Below the pieces are notes generated by a model, which was given only the letters and a program-made list of their open reading frames with translations, had not been told where the DNA came from and searched no databases. This document shows, one piece after another, positions 1 through 8,816 of a stretch of DNA of 64,000 nucleotides. Positions within the stretch are counted from its first letter, which is position 1. Every line of letters begins with the position of its first letter. The DNA comes from Bacteroidota bacterium (GTDB lineage: Bacteria; Bacteroidota; Bacteroidia; AKYH767-A; OLB10), in NCBI GenBank assembly GCA_016717325.1, contig JADKFV010000009.1:62001-126000 (forward strand), read 5' to 3'. A program made the translations under genes and the position numbers.

Positions 1-1365
1 TTTTATCCAATATTGTTATTAAGCTTCGTTGCATTTGTGAGTGCAATTATAGTAACACAAAAAAAAGACAAGGAGAAACTTACTTCTCCTATAAAAGAGC
101 GCAGAGGGCAAATTACAATGGGTAGCGAATGGCTAAATGCAAAACAAGCTATCGAAGGATTGATAGCATCCGTTGATAAAAATCCAAACGACACAAAAGC
201 AAAAATGCAACTTGCAATGGGTTATATACAGGAAGCACGTGCTACGGGCGATCATGCATATTACGACAAAGCCGCAATGAAACTTATTAAAGATGTGCTG
301 GCAGAAGTAAACAATAACAGCAATCCATCGCATAAGGATATGCGTTTCGAAGCCACCATGGCAAAAAGTATTATACAGGCATCGCAACATCATTTTACCG
401 ATGCACTTAATACTGCCAACGAAGCTGTAAAATTAAATCCATACAATGCCTACGTATACGGTATTGTTTGCGATGCAAATGTAGAGTTAGGAAATTATAC
501 TCAGGCAATTGATGCTGCCGATAAAATGGTTTCTATTCGGCCCGATATAAAATCGTATTCACGTGTGGCATACCTGCGCGAAATACATGGCGATTTCAAT
601 GGCGCCAAAGAAGCAATGCAAATGGCAGTTAATGCAGGCTATCCCGGTATGGAACAAACCGAATGGTGCCGCACACAACTCGCACAGTTGTATGAAAAAA
701 CGGGGGTACTTGATTCTGCAAATGCATTGTATAATATGTCACTTAACTTTAAGCCCGATTATGCTTATGCACATGCAGGCCTTGGACGAATAGCACAATA
801 CAATCAAAAATATGATCAGGCCATAGATTATTTTACAAAGGCAAATAAATCGGTAATTGATTATTCTTTCAATCAGTCGATATGTGAGGTGTACTTATTG
901 CAAAAAAACAAAACTGCTGCCGATAAATATTTCGATAATGCATTGGAACAATTGCAAAGTGGTGAACATGCTGCAAATGTAGAAGATGATGAAATGGGGC
1001 ATTATGCCGACAGGGAATTATCGAATGTGTACTTACTAAACGGGCAGTATGATAAAGCAATAGAACATGCTATAAAAGAATACAACAGGAGGCCGGCAAA
1101 TATTGATGTAAACGAAACGCTTGCATGGGCATATTATAAAAACGCGGAGTACGGTAAAGCAATGCAGTACATTAATGTGGCAATGAAAACCAATTCGCAA
1201 AATGCAGTTTTATTGAAAAAGGCTTCGGCCATTTATGCTAAAAATAATTTAATAGAACGCAGTAAACAATTGAGTATGATGGCAGAGAAAATTAATCCTG
1301 CAATACAAAAACAATTGTTGTGCAATGCCGGTTTCAATACATCTCAATTGGCACTAAAAAATTAA
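1..1365 (+). CDS. Tetratricopeptide-repeat protein, 5' end outside window
   Basis: The frame is open from base 1, so the true start lies upstream; the TTG at 13 is only the first possible start inside the window. About 450 residues are visible: a hydrophobic N-terminal stretch, then degenerate TPRs over roughly residues 40-430 (for example ALNTANEAVKLNPYNAYVY and AHAGLGRIAQYNQKYDQAID). TPRs are protein-protein interaction scaffolds; no enzymatic domain is visible. The hydrophobic start suggests export or membrane anchoring. The HupE/UreJ gene begins 11 bp after the stop, so the two are probably co-transcribed. Specific function unknown. Confidence 0.85.
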   Translation, partial: FYPILLLSFVAFVSAIIVTQKKDKEKLTSPIKERRGQITMGSEWLNAKQAIEGLIASVDKNPNDTKAKMQLAMGYIQEARATGDHAYYDKAAMKLIKDVLAEVNNNSNPSHKDMRFEATMAKSIIQASQHHFTDALNTANEAVKLNPYNAYVYGIVCDANVELGNYTQAIDAADKMVSIRPDIKSYSRVAYLREIHGDFNGAKEAMQMAVNAGYPGMEQTEWCRTQLAQLYEKTGVLDSANALYNMSLNFKPDYAYAHAGLGRIAQYNQKYDQAIDYFTKANKSVIDYSFNQSICEVYLLQKNKTAADKYFDNALEQLQSGEHAANVEDDEMGHYADRELSNVYLLNGQYDKAIEHAIKEYNRRPANIDVNETLAWAYYKNAEYGKAMQYINVAMKTNSQNAVLLKKASAIYAKNNLIERSKQLSMMAEKINPAIQKQLLCNAGFNTSQLALKN

Positions 1366-1376
1366 TACTCTTAGCA

Positions 1377-2057
1377 ATGACCCCTCATTCATTTACGAGC
1401 ACATTGAAAAAAGCCACGCCATTTATTTTGTTGCTCTTTTTTACACAAATTATAATTGCACAGGCACACACCATCAATTATCAGATGGAGCAACAACCTA
1501 CTCACAATGTAGTGTGGTATTATTTGCAACTTGGTTTTCAACATATTCTACCGGATGGTTTCGATCATATTTTGTTTATTATAAGTTTATGCCTTGTAGC
1601 TAAAAGTGCAAAGCAAATTTTGTGGCAATGCACCGCGTTTACTGCTGCACATACCATCACACTTATTATGAGCATGAAAAATATTATTGTTGCTCCGCCA
1701 TCAATCATCGAACCCATCATTGCATTATCAATAGCATTTGTTGCCATCGAAAATATATTTATGAAAAACCTCAATGCAGGACGTATACTTTTAATTTTTG
1801 CATTTGGCCTGGTACACGGTTGTGGGTTTGCGAGTTCGCTCAACGAAATTGGTTTGCCGCGCAATCAATTTTACACTTCGCTTTTATCTTTTAACATTGG
1901 TGTTGAAATTGGACAACTGGCAGTGATTGGAATTTTATTTGCAGCAATAATTATTTGGACTCGCACCAAACCGTGGTACAGTAATTATGTGGTAAAGCCT
2001 GCTTCCATTGCTATTGCCTGCATCAGTTTGTTTTGGGTGATGGAAAGGATGGCTTAG
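1377..2057 (+). CDS. HupE/UreJ family membrane protein
   Basis: About 226 aa from the ATG at 1377. An N-terminal signal-like segment ends near IIIAQAHT and is followed by about six membrane helices. The family signature FxHIxPxGxDHxLF is seen as FQHILPDGFDHILFI, and a second conserved patch is FGLVHGCGFASSL. HupE/UreJ proteins are thought to be metal (nickel or cobalt) permeases or accessory proteins, but no urease or hydrogenase genes are nearby, so the substrate is open. A longer frame reaches back to 1320 but would overlap the TPR gene; the ATG 11 bp after that gene's stop gives a sensible signal peptide. Confidence 0.85.
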   Translation: MTPHSFTSTLKKATPFILLLFFTQIIIAQAHTINYQMEQQPTHNVVWYYLQLGFQHILPDGFDHILFIISLCLVAKSAKQILWQCTAFTAAHTITLIMSMKNIIVAPPSIIEPIIALSIAFVAIENIFMKNLNAGRILLIFAFGLVHGCGFASSLNEIGLPRNQFYTSLLSFNIGVEIGQLAVIGILFAAIIIWTRTKPWYSNYVVKPASIAIACISLFWVMERMA

Positions 2058-2071
2058 GTTTTTAAGTTATT

Positions 2072-2265
2072 TGGTTATTGACTTTGTCATGCTGAGGTAC
2101 GAAGCATCTCTGCGTATTATTGGTCATTGTCACCCTGAGCGAAGTCGAAGGGATTCTCGAACTGCGAAGCAATCTCTGCCAGCCATTGGTCAAGTGTGCG
2201 CAAGCCATTGTTTGTGTCCTAACAAACAATTCCCAAATTATTATTGGTCATTTTCGAAATTCTAG
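2072..2265 (+). repeat. Dispersed repeat mosaic, site 1
   Basis: The gap after the HupE/UreJ gene holds one copy of a dispersed module with core CCCTGAGCGAAGTCGAAGGG (near 2133-2152), followed by ATTCTCGAACTGCGAAGC and then a second module around GCCATTGTTTGTGTCC (about 2200-2235). The second module can fold through TTGTTTG/CAAACAA. The same modules recur at 14.2-14.4, 19.8-19.9 and 36.4-36.7 kb, always between genes. Short reading frames across it are not counted as genes. Confidence 0.8.
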
Positions 2266-2294
2266 TTACTATAAATATTATTTAATCAAAGCTA

Positions 2295-3730
2295 TTAATA
2301 AACGATCACTTTTTCTGTATAAACATTTTCGCAATTTCTTATCATCACAAAATATATTCCCGGTGATAAACTAACGGAAACATTTTCAAAAAGGTTGCCA
2401 ATAATTTTTGTTTCAAAAACTTTTTTTCCTTGCGGGTTTATAACTGTTAGATTTCCGTTTTCGAAAATTTTGTTTGGCGAAATATAAAATTCTCCATTGT
2501 TAGGATTAGGAAATATAGACAATGAATTTTGTTGCTGTATTTCATTTGTTGCTGATGAGTTACACACCGTAGTTTGAATCTGACGTAAGCCTGTATAGTT
2601 TGAATACGGAGGAAAAATGGCGACCAAATGTATGCGGCATATACATTGTTGTCATAATAATCTAAACCCCATGTTCCGTAAGCATCGGTAATAGATCCAT
2701 ATGTTTCGCAGGTGGCGGGGTTTAACGAGTCAACCACCGATATTGAAACAACATCGCTGCGCCCTGCAGTAATATACACACGGTAACAAAGCGAGTCGAA
2801 AATAATTTCATTTGCATGACCATCGGAGTTGGCCCAAACGAGATAATCATTTGTGGCCGGTGCCCAACCTGAAGGATGCCACCAACTTAGTTGATTAATA
2901 TTTTGCGGATTGGTGATATCTAAAATTTCAAGACCGTAATAGTCTATAGTAACAAAAGCAAGATTATTGTGGATTACAATATTGTTGTATGCTGTTGCTT
3001 TGTTAATTAACGAATCGAAACAATATTGATTTGTTTGCACAGGATTATTTACATCCGATACATTTACAATGCGGAGGCCACCACGGTCGTAACAAATATA
3101 AGCCAACGAATCTTTCAAAGCGATGCCACGTGCATTGTATTTACTTATAGTATCGCCAAGCGTATTGGTATGCGGAAAATTGTTTGCCAGGGAAAGCATT
3201 GATTTGAATGTAATATTTGTTTTGTTGCCAATGTCAAAAATAATTAATCCATTGCCCATTGCTGCAACATAAGCGTAATTGTTTTTTATCGCCACCGCTG
3301 CGGCACCACCAGGTGCCAAAGGATGTAAATAATAATCTAACACCACTGGCGATAATGGATTGCTCACATCAACAATTGCCAACCCGGCCTCTTCGTTTGT
3401 ATTCCATATATCGCCAAGTGTTACGTATAAGTAAACGCTATCCTGAATTATATTTATAGCATCCACATTGCCAAACAAAGATGTGGATATAGTTGTTGCC
3501 AAAATCATATTGCCAGGCAACGATATATCGTACACTTTTATGCCACCATCTTTTGCAGCTACATAAACATAAGGCCTCGATAGTTTATCGCATTCGGGTG
3601 TGAGGTAATTGCCAAAAATGGGATTTGGAAAAGTGTCTTTCACCAGCTGAAAAGGTGACCAGTTATTACATTGTGCAATCATAAAATTGGGGCACAAAAA
3701 TAAAATGATAATGACCAAATATTTTTTCAT
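2295..3730 (-). CDS. LVIVD-repeat T9SS cargo protein, apparent frameshift before sorting domain
   Basis: The ATG at 3730 starts a signal peptide (MKKYLVIIILFLCPN, cleavage near IAQC). It is followed by about 350 residues of LVIVD-type propeller repeats (GLAIVDVSNPLSPV, GLIIFDIGN, GLRIVNVSDVNNPVQ). The frame then drifts at the five-A run 2613-2617 (T5 on the coding strand). The next frame immediately supplies the missing end: a linker, SLSIFPNPNNGEF and a complete type A T9SS sorting domain ending EKVIVY at 2295. One extra T would give YIWSPFFPPYSNYTG and rejoin both halves. Read as sequenced, the product loses its sorting signal. Either an assembly indel or a real mutation; cell-surface function unknown. 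Confidence 0.75.
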
Positions 3731-3958
3731 AGCCAAGAGTTTTAGTAATGTGAAATCGACAGTGGTAAATATAATAATTTTTAACAGAAATATTTTCCCT
3801 TTTTTAATCCATAAAAAAAAGCATTTTCAAACCATTTCAAATTACCAATGAAATTTTGATTTTAAACTGATTACGAAAAAAAAGGACCTTTCAAAATAAT
3901 GCCAGTTTAAGATATGTATATATCGAGTGAATAATTAATATTGCATAAAATTTTGAAA

Positions 3959-4459
3959 ATGAAGGCTACAATAAATAATACGGAATTTGATGTTGAGAAA
4001 AGCGATGATGGATTGACATACATGGTAAATAACAAGCTGATTGATGCTGATATACAACCCTTAGGTAACAATACATTTCATATCCTATGGCACAACAAAG
4101 GCTACCGTGCCGAAGTGATGACAATAGACCATACCGAAAAAATGGTAACCATGAAAATTAATAACCAGCAACTTGAAGTAAAATTGAGCGATCGCTTCGA
4201 TGTATTGTTGCACGAAATGGGATTAGATAAATTAGTAACTAAAAAAGTGCTCGATATAAAAGCGCCCATGCCGGGTCTGGTTGTAAAAGTTTTAGTTGAA
4301 AAAGGGATGCAGGTAAATGAGGGCGATTCGCTATTGATACTCGAAGCCATGAAAATGGAAAATATAATTAAAGCTGCGAGCACAGCAACCGTTACAAGTG
4401 TAAATATTAAACCAGGACAAAAAGTAGAGAAGGGCGAGTTGTTGATTGGGTTGAGTTAG
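3959..4459 (+). CDS. Biotin/lipoyl-attachment carrier protein (BCCP-like)
   Basis: 166 aa from the ATG at 3959; an upstream TTG at 3941 is less likely. The C-terminal 70 residues form a biotinyl domain with the biotinylation motif EAMKM (target Lys in ILEAMKMENI) and the hammerhead glycines of PMPGLVVKVL and KPGQKVEKGELL. The N-terminal 90 residues are a small beta domain of the kind found at the end of acyl-CoA or pyruvate carboxylase carrier subunits. Such proteins carry CO2 between biotin carboxylase and carboxyltransferase. No partner subunit is encoded in the window, so the parent enzyme is not identifiable. Confidence 0.85.
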   Translation: MKATINNTEFDVEKSDDGLTYMVNNKLIDADIQPLGNNTFHILWHNKGYRAEVMTIDHTEKMVTMKINNQQLEVKLSDRFDVLLHEMGLDKLVTKKVLDIKAPMPGLVVKVLVEKGMQVNEGDSLLILEAMKMENIIKAASTATVTSVNIKPGQKVEKGELLIGLS

Positions 4460-4571
4460 CTTTGCCTTGAGCCAAAATATTTTTTGATGCAGTTTTTATT
4501 TCTGCAATTTTTTTTAATCACACTCACATATTAAAATATTGTAACGTATTAATGATTAACAAACAATAATA

Positions 4572-5852
4572 ATGAAAACAAAACAATTACTATTATCATT
4601 AATTGCATTCTTCGCAATATCGTGTGCAAATGCTCAAACATGGACAAATTTGAATAGCGGTAGTGCGAGCGATTTAAAGGCCATACATTTTCCTACTACT
4701 AATGTTGGCTATGCTGTAGGTACTTTGGGCACCATTTTAAAAACCACAAACAGTGGCACCACATGGCAAAGTACAACTGTAAATTATCCCGGCTACTGGT
4801 TTTGGGATGTGCATTTTTTGAATGCCGATACCGGATTTGTTGTTGGTGAAAGCGATCCGGGATTTAACCCCAATGGTGCCGGCATCATTTTGAAAACTAC
4901 AAATGGCGGCACAACTTGGAATGCCGTTGTGATGAATGCACCAAATCCGTTTCGCGATCTTTTTGTGTTGAATGCCAATACAATATTTGCTTGCGGTGGT
5001 GCTGAACAAATAAGCACAGCATTACTTAAATCCACAGATGGTGGAACAACATGGAATAGTTTGGGGCTCAATTATGTTGATGCTACTATGGGTGGAATGT
5101 ATTTTATAAATAACAATGTTGGTTTTGTGGCTATGTATGAATCAGTATTTGGCTCTGTAAATCCTACTTCAACAACATGGTTTACTACTACTAATGGCGG
5201 TACTGTTTTCACTCCTCTGGTTATTCCTAACAGTATATCGTACTGGAATTTTGCAACCGACTTTGGTGATGCAACTACCGGTTATTCTACGCGAGCAACT
5301 TATTCGGGAATAGATTTGGTTTACATAAAAAAATCCACCGATGGAGGAAGCACGTGGAGCGAAAAAAGTATCCCCAATTTTATTGGCAGCATTTATGGTA
5401 TGGATTTTTTAGCAGCCGATACAGGATACATTGTAGGTGCTGCTGGAGTTATCTTTAAAACGATAGATGGCGGAAACACATGGTTGACAGAGGTTTCGGG
5501 CACGTTTAACGAACTGCGCTCAGTACATTTTGTCAACAGTGCTCTTGGTTTTGCTGCCGGTGCAAATGGTACAATTCTTAAATGGACTTCTTCTTCTATT
5601 GGCATAAACGAAAATAATATTTCTGTATCGGGCAACGTATATCCAAACCCCAACTCAGGAATTTTCACTTTAAACAATATTGAAAGCAATAGCACCATAG
5701 AAATATTTAATACACAAGGCCAATTGGTGTTTACGCAACAGTTAGTTTTAAGTAATCATGATTTTAATATTTCAACTTTTGCTGCCGGTGTGTATGCCAT
5801 TGTGATTACAAGTGGAAACAAAGCAGAGCGGAAAAAACTTGTGAAGGAGTAA
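4572..5852 (+). CDS. Ycf48/BNR-like beta-propeller protein with T9SS sorting domain
   Basis: 426 aa. Signal peptide MKTKQLLLSLIAFFAISCA with cleavage after NAQ. Residues 22-340 hold about six to seven blades of the photosynthesis-system-II-assembly-factor/Ycf48-like propeller, each with a GTILKTTNSGTTW-type turn followed by a (V)HF-N--GF-VG strand. Residues 350-426 are a type A sorting domain (VYPNPNSGIFTLNN, GVYAIVITSGNKAERKKLVKE). It should be secreted by T9SS and anchored at the cell surface. The photosynthesis name is only historical; here it is a generic surface propeller. Confidence 0.88.
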   Translation: MKTKQLLLSLIAFFAISCANAQTWTNLNSGSASDLKAIHFPTTNVGYAVGTLGTILKTTNSGTTWQSTTVNYPGYWFWDVHFLNADTGFVVGESDPGFNPNGAGIILKTTNGGTTWNAVVMNAPNPFRDLFVLNANTIFACGGAEQISTALLKSTDGGTTWNSLGLNYVDATMGGMYFINNNVGFVAMYESVFGSVNPTSTTWFTTTNGGTVFTPLVIPNSISYWNFATDFGDATTGYSTRATYSGIDLVYIKKSTDGGSTWSEKSIPNFIGSIYGMDFLAADTGYIVGAAGVIFKTIDGGNTWLTEVSGTFNELRSVHFVNSALGFAAGANGTILKWTSSSIGINENNISVSGNVYPNPNSGIFTLNNIESNSTIEIFNTQGQLVFTQQLVLSNHDFNISTFAAGVYAIVITSGNKAERKKLVKE

Positions 5853-6009
5853 GAGGGCGAAATGGGTTTAAAAAGCATTAACGCAATACATTTGTTTTTT
5901 CAAAAAAAGTGCAATTTTTTTTTCAGTTCATTCACAAAATATTATTGAATGGTTTATTTAGCATCAAACAAAAACAATGTTTTGAAAATATGGAGATTAT
6001 CCTCTGCAA

Positions 6010-6852
6010 TTAAAACTCATAACCTATTGAAAATCCCAAGCGTAATTGTGGTTCTTTTATATATGTATCTGTGTATTCAATAAAATATCTGTATCTATTT
6101 GTTTTAACAACTGATTGTGCACTGCCAAAACCCAGTAATGTTTGCGCTTTGAAATGTTTACTAAATTTAAGTTTACCACCCAAGATAATCAAACCCGAAT
6201 AAAACTGGGCATTTGCTTTTTTTGTTTCAAAATTGTTACTCGGGAAAGGTTGAGTCCCTTGTAAATAAAAATATTCAAATGTGCCTGTTTCGAAAGCGAT
6301 TCCCATAAACAGTTTTATCAATCGCTCAGGGTGAGGGTAAAATTTTATACCCAGCCCACTGCTGAATATTTTGTTTGGATTGTAGTAAAAAAAATCGTGT
6401 TTGTTATTTTCATCATAAAGATGTTTTTCATTTGCGACTCGTCCAAGGGAATTGAAACCAATCGACATTGGAATTATCAAACTCCATTTTCTGTTTTTGA
6501 GAAAATATTCATAGTCTAAAGTAAAAGCATTTTGGGATAAATCGAATAAATTTATACCTATAGTATGATGGCCATGAATAATATTACCGTTAAACATTTC
6601 GATTTTTGTATTCAAATAAGCGTCCAAAGAATCTACCTCTCCATTTTTATATTTAATGCACACTACTTTTTTTTTATCAATAATATATACCGGGCCATTC
6701 GGGTTACTGTAATTTTTATACCTAATATCGTATACTGTAATTTTTAACATTTTTATAGCAAGCGGTGGCGAACCTTTTCTAAAAAGTGAATCTTGTGAAT
6801 ACAAAGAATTATAGCTTAAAATCCAAAAAATCCAAAACACTATTTTTCTCAT
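6010..6852 (-). CDS. Secreted outer-membrane-type protein, paralogue 2
   Basis: 280 aa with a signal peptide ending near LYSQ. Residues 20-75 contain a Bacteroidota surface module with the pattern LAIKMLKITVYDIRYKNYSN, NPNGPVYIIDK, VVCIKYKNG. The rest has alternating aromatic strands that look like an 8-10-strand outer-membrane beta-barrel, ending LRLGFSIGYEF with the terminal Phe typical of barrel proteins. It lies 26 bp downstream of the paralogue at 6879-7745, same strand and same architecture, so the two form an operon from a tandem duplication. Function unknown. Confidence 0.75.
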   Translation of the reverse strand: MRKIVFWIFWILSYNSLYSQDSLFRKGSPPLAIKMLKITVYDIRYKNYSNPNGPVYIIDKKKVVCIKYKNGEVDSLDAYLNTKIEMFNGNIIHGHHTIGINLFDLSQNAFTLDYEYFLKNRKWSLIIPMSIGFNSLGRVANEKHLYDENNKHDFFYYNPNKIFSSGLGIKFYPHPERLIKLFMGIAFETGTFEYFYLQGTQPFPSNNFETKKANAQFYSGLIILGGKLKFSKHFKAQTLLGFGSAQSVVKTNRYRYFIEYTDTYIKEPQLRLGFSIGYEF

Positions 6853-6878
6853 TTAAATCTTATTTGAGTAAACCATTT

Positions 6879-7745
6879 TTAATTGTTCAAATGATAACCA
6901 ATTGTAACTGCCAATCTCATTTGAAATTGCTCAAATTTATATTCATGCAATAGTTGACCATTTGAATAATCATATTTTTCTATTGAATAGCCACCGCCCA
7001 AAGCCCCATTAAATGAAATAAATAAATGATTAATCTTATGAATTAATAATCCCACGCGTAACAGAGCACAATAATAATTTGTTTGTTGTTTTATTTGCTC
7101 TGGATAATGGTTAAACGGATTAGCATCAGGAAATATAAAGTAATCGTATTTGCCTATTTCAACTGAAGGTCCAACAAAACCAAGAATGCCACCGCGCGCA
7201 TACGGATAATAAAGCAACTGCAATTCTGTGCTAATTAATTTATATGGGTCGTAATAAAAATTATCCCCGTGTTCATCATGATATGCATTGCTAAAATAAT
7301 CATGATTTTTTTTGAGCAGCCTAAAGCCAATTGAAACTGGAATTTTTAATCCGAAATGACCCGATTTGAATTTGTATTCATAATTCATAGTTATCTGTGG
7401 TGCAATAGGGCTTGGTATATTTACGGAAACAAAATGCCCATGGATAATTGTATCAAGAGGCAACATGTTTTTAAATAGTGGTTGTGATGGTTCATCAATT
7501 TGTGGGAAAGAATCACATTCGCCATTTTTATATTTTATGGCTACTACTTTATTCTTTTTTACAGAATGAATTAATGGATTTACTTTTCCATGCACATGAT
7601 ATTTTATTTCCTTTGATGAAACTTGTAAAACTTTAACCGCCAATTGAGTTGAATCTTTTTTAAACAATGTATCTTGAGAATAAGCATTCGCAAAAAAGAG
7701 AATGAAAATGAGAAGGCAAAATATTGTTTTTATTAGCGGATTCAT
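6879..7745 (-). CDS. Secreted outer-membrane-type protein, paralogue 1
   Basis: 288 aa. Signal peptide MNPLIKTIFCLLIFILFFA with cleavage near AYSQ. It has the same plan as its neighbour at 6010-6852: an N-terminal module (KVLQVSSKEIKY, KKNKVVAIKYKNGECDS) followed by a predicted beta-barrel ending QMRLAVTIGYHLNN. It is the first gene of the two-gene unit; its start lies 152 bp from the divergent OsmC gene. The paralogues share the N-terminal module and barrel spacing but differ in loops, which suggests old duplication. No specific function can be assigned. Confidence 0.75.
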   Translation of the reverse strand: MNPLIKTIFCLLIFILFFANAYSQDTLFKKDSTQLAVKVLQVSSKEIKYHVHGKVNPLIHSVKKNKVVAIKYKNGECDSFPQIDEPSQPLFKNMLPLDTIIHGHFVSVNIPSPIAPQITMNYEYKFKSGHFGLKIPVSIGFRLLKKNHDYFSNAYHDEHGDNFYYDPYKLISTELQLLYYPYARGGILGFVGPSVEIGKYDYFIFPDANPFNHYPEQIKQQTNYYCALLRVGLLIHKINHLFISFNGALGGGYSIEKYDYSNGQLLHEYKFEQFQMRLAVTIGYHLNN

Positions 7746-7897
7746 TTTGGCGTTTTATGTTTAGTATAAATTTCGATTTTAAAGATAGTACAAATTGTTT
7801 ATAACGCGATGCTTCAAGAATATAAAAATTTAATATCTATCTTTTTCGAGCATAGAAATTCCCATATTTCGAACTTCTAAAACTTCAAAATAAAAAA

Positions 7898-8374
7898 ATG
7901 GAAAAAACACATGCATATAATACCACCATAGTGTGGACAGGTAATAAAGGCAAGGGAACCTCAGATTATAAAGCCTACGACCGCGATTTTATTTTGAAAA
8001 TAAATAACAAGCCCGACATTTTGTGTTCGTCCGATATTCCTTTTCTTGGCGATGGCACACGGCACAATCCCGAAGATATGTTGCTTGCAGCATTATCAAG
8101 TTGCCATATGCTTTGGTACCTACACATTTGTGCCGACAAAGGCATTACCGTAACTGCATATGAAGACAACGCAACGGGTACTATGATTCAGAAGCCTGTT
8201 GGTGGAGGAAATTTTATTGAAGCAACGTTGCATCCCATAATTACTATTACCGATGCAGCACACATAGAACTTGCAACAGCATTGCATACCGATGCAAACA
8301 AAAAATGTTTTATTGCCAACTCGTGTAATTTTCCTGTGCATCATAAACCACAGTTTGTAATTGCCAATAACTGA
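7898..8374 (+). CDS. OsmC family protein
   Basis: 158 aa, the normal size of an OsmC/Ohr protein. It has the family cysteine in LLAALSSCHMLWYL and a second cysteine in AANSCNFPVHHKP, matching the two redox positions used by OsmC/Ohr enzymes to reduce organic hydroperoxides. The start region AYNTTIVWTGNKGKGT and DFILKINNKPDI is typical of the OsmC subgroup. Cytosolic, no signal peptide. Likely role: peroxide detoxification. It stands alone, divergent from the paralogue pair and convergent with the membrane operon. Confidence 0.88.
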   Translation: MEKTHAYNTTIVWTGNKGKGTSDYKAYDRDFILKINNKPDILCSSDIPFLGDGTRHNPEDMLLAALSSCHMLWYLHICADKGITVTAYEDNATGTMIQKPVGGGNFIEATLHPIITITDAAHIELATALHTDANKKCFIANSCNFPVHHKPQFVIANN

Positions 8375-8390
8375 AAACTGATTTCTTCGT

Positions 8391-8816
8391 TTATTTTAGT
8401 TCCTCCTTTTTAACAACGCAAATGTTTTTTACAAATGCGATTAAGTTTGCGTATGATATTACCATGATAGAAAAAACATGCACAAGAAATTCTTTATCAA
8501 TACCACCTTCATAAAAAACAATGGCAAAAATAATTGAATACGGTGCTGCGTATATTGGCATGTATCGATGGAAAAGCCGTGTTGATGTTTGGGTCATCAT
8601 TGCTTTGTTATCAAATAAATAAATGAGAGGATTGATAATAACATTTAATGTAATGCAACTAATGCAACCAAGAACCAACATTAAAACGATATGCAAATCA
8701 ACATTGAATTGAAATAAATCGTGACACAAAAAAATAGTAGTCAACGATATTGGAATCACATACAGAAAGCATGTGAAACATGTAATGGCTGCAGCTTTGA
8801 AAAATGTTGTCATCAT
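8391..8816 (-). CDS. Small polytopic membrane protein, last gene of DUF4173-LRR operon
   Basis: 141 aa with four predicted membrane helices (about residues 8-30, 38-65, 85-105 and 110-130) and a charged C-terminus VVKKEELK. Its start codon overlaps the stop of the DUF4173-LRR gene by 4 bp (ATGA), so translation is probably coupled. I do not recognise a family. Because it is locked to the LRR gene, a role in the same membrane complex is the best inference. Confidence 0.7.
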   Translation of the reverse strand: MMTTFFKAAAITCFTCFLYVIPISLTTIFLCHDLFQFNVDLHIVLMLVLGCISCITLNVIINPLIYLFDNKAMMTQTSTRLFHRYMPIYAAPYSIIFAIVFYEGGIDKEFLVHVFSIMVISYANLIAFVKNICVVKKEELK

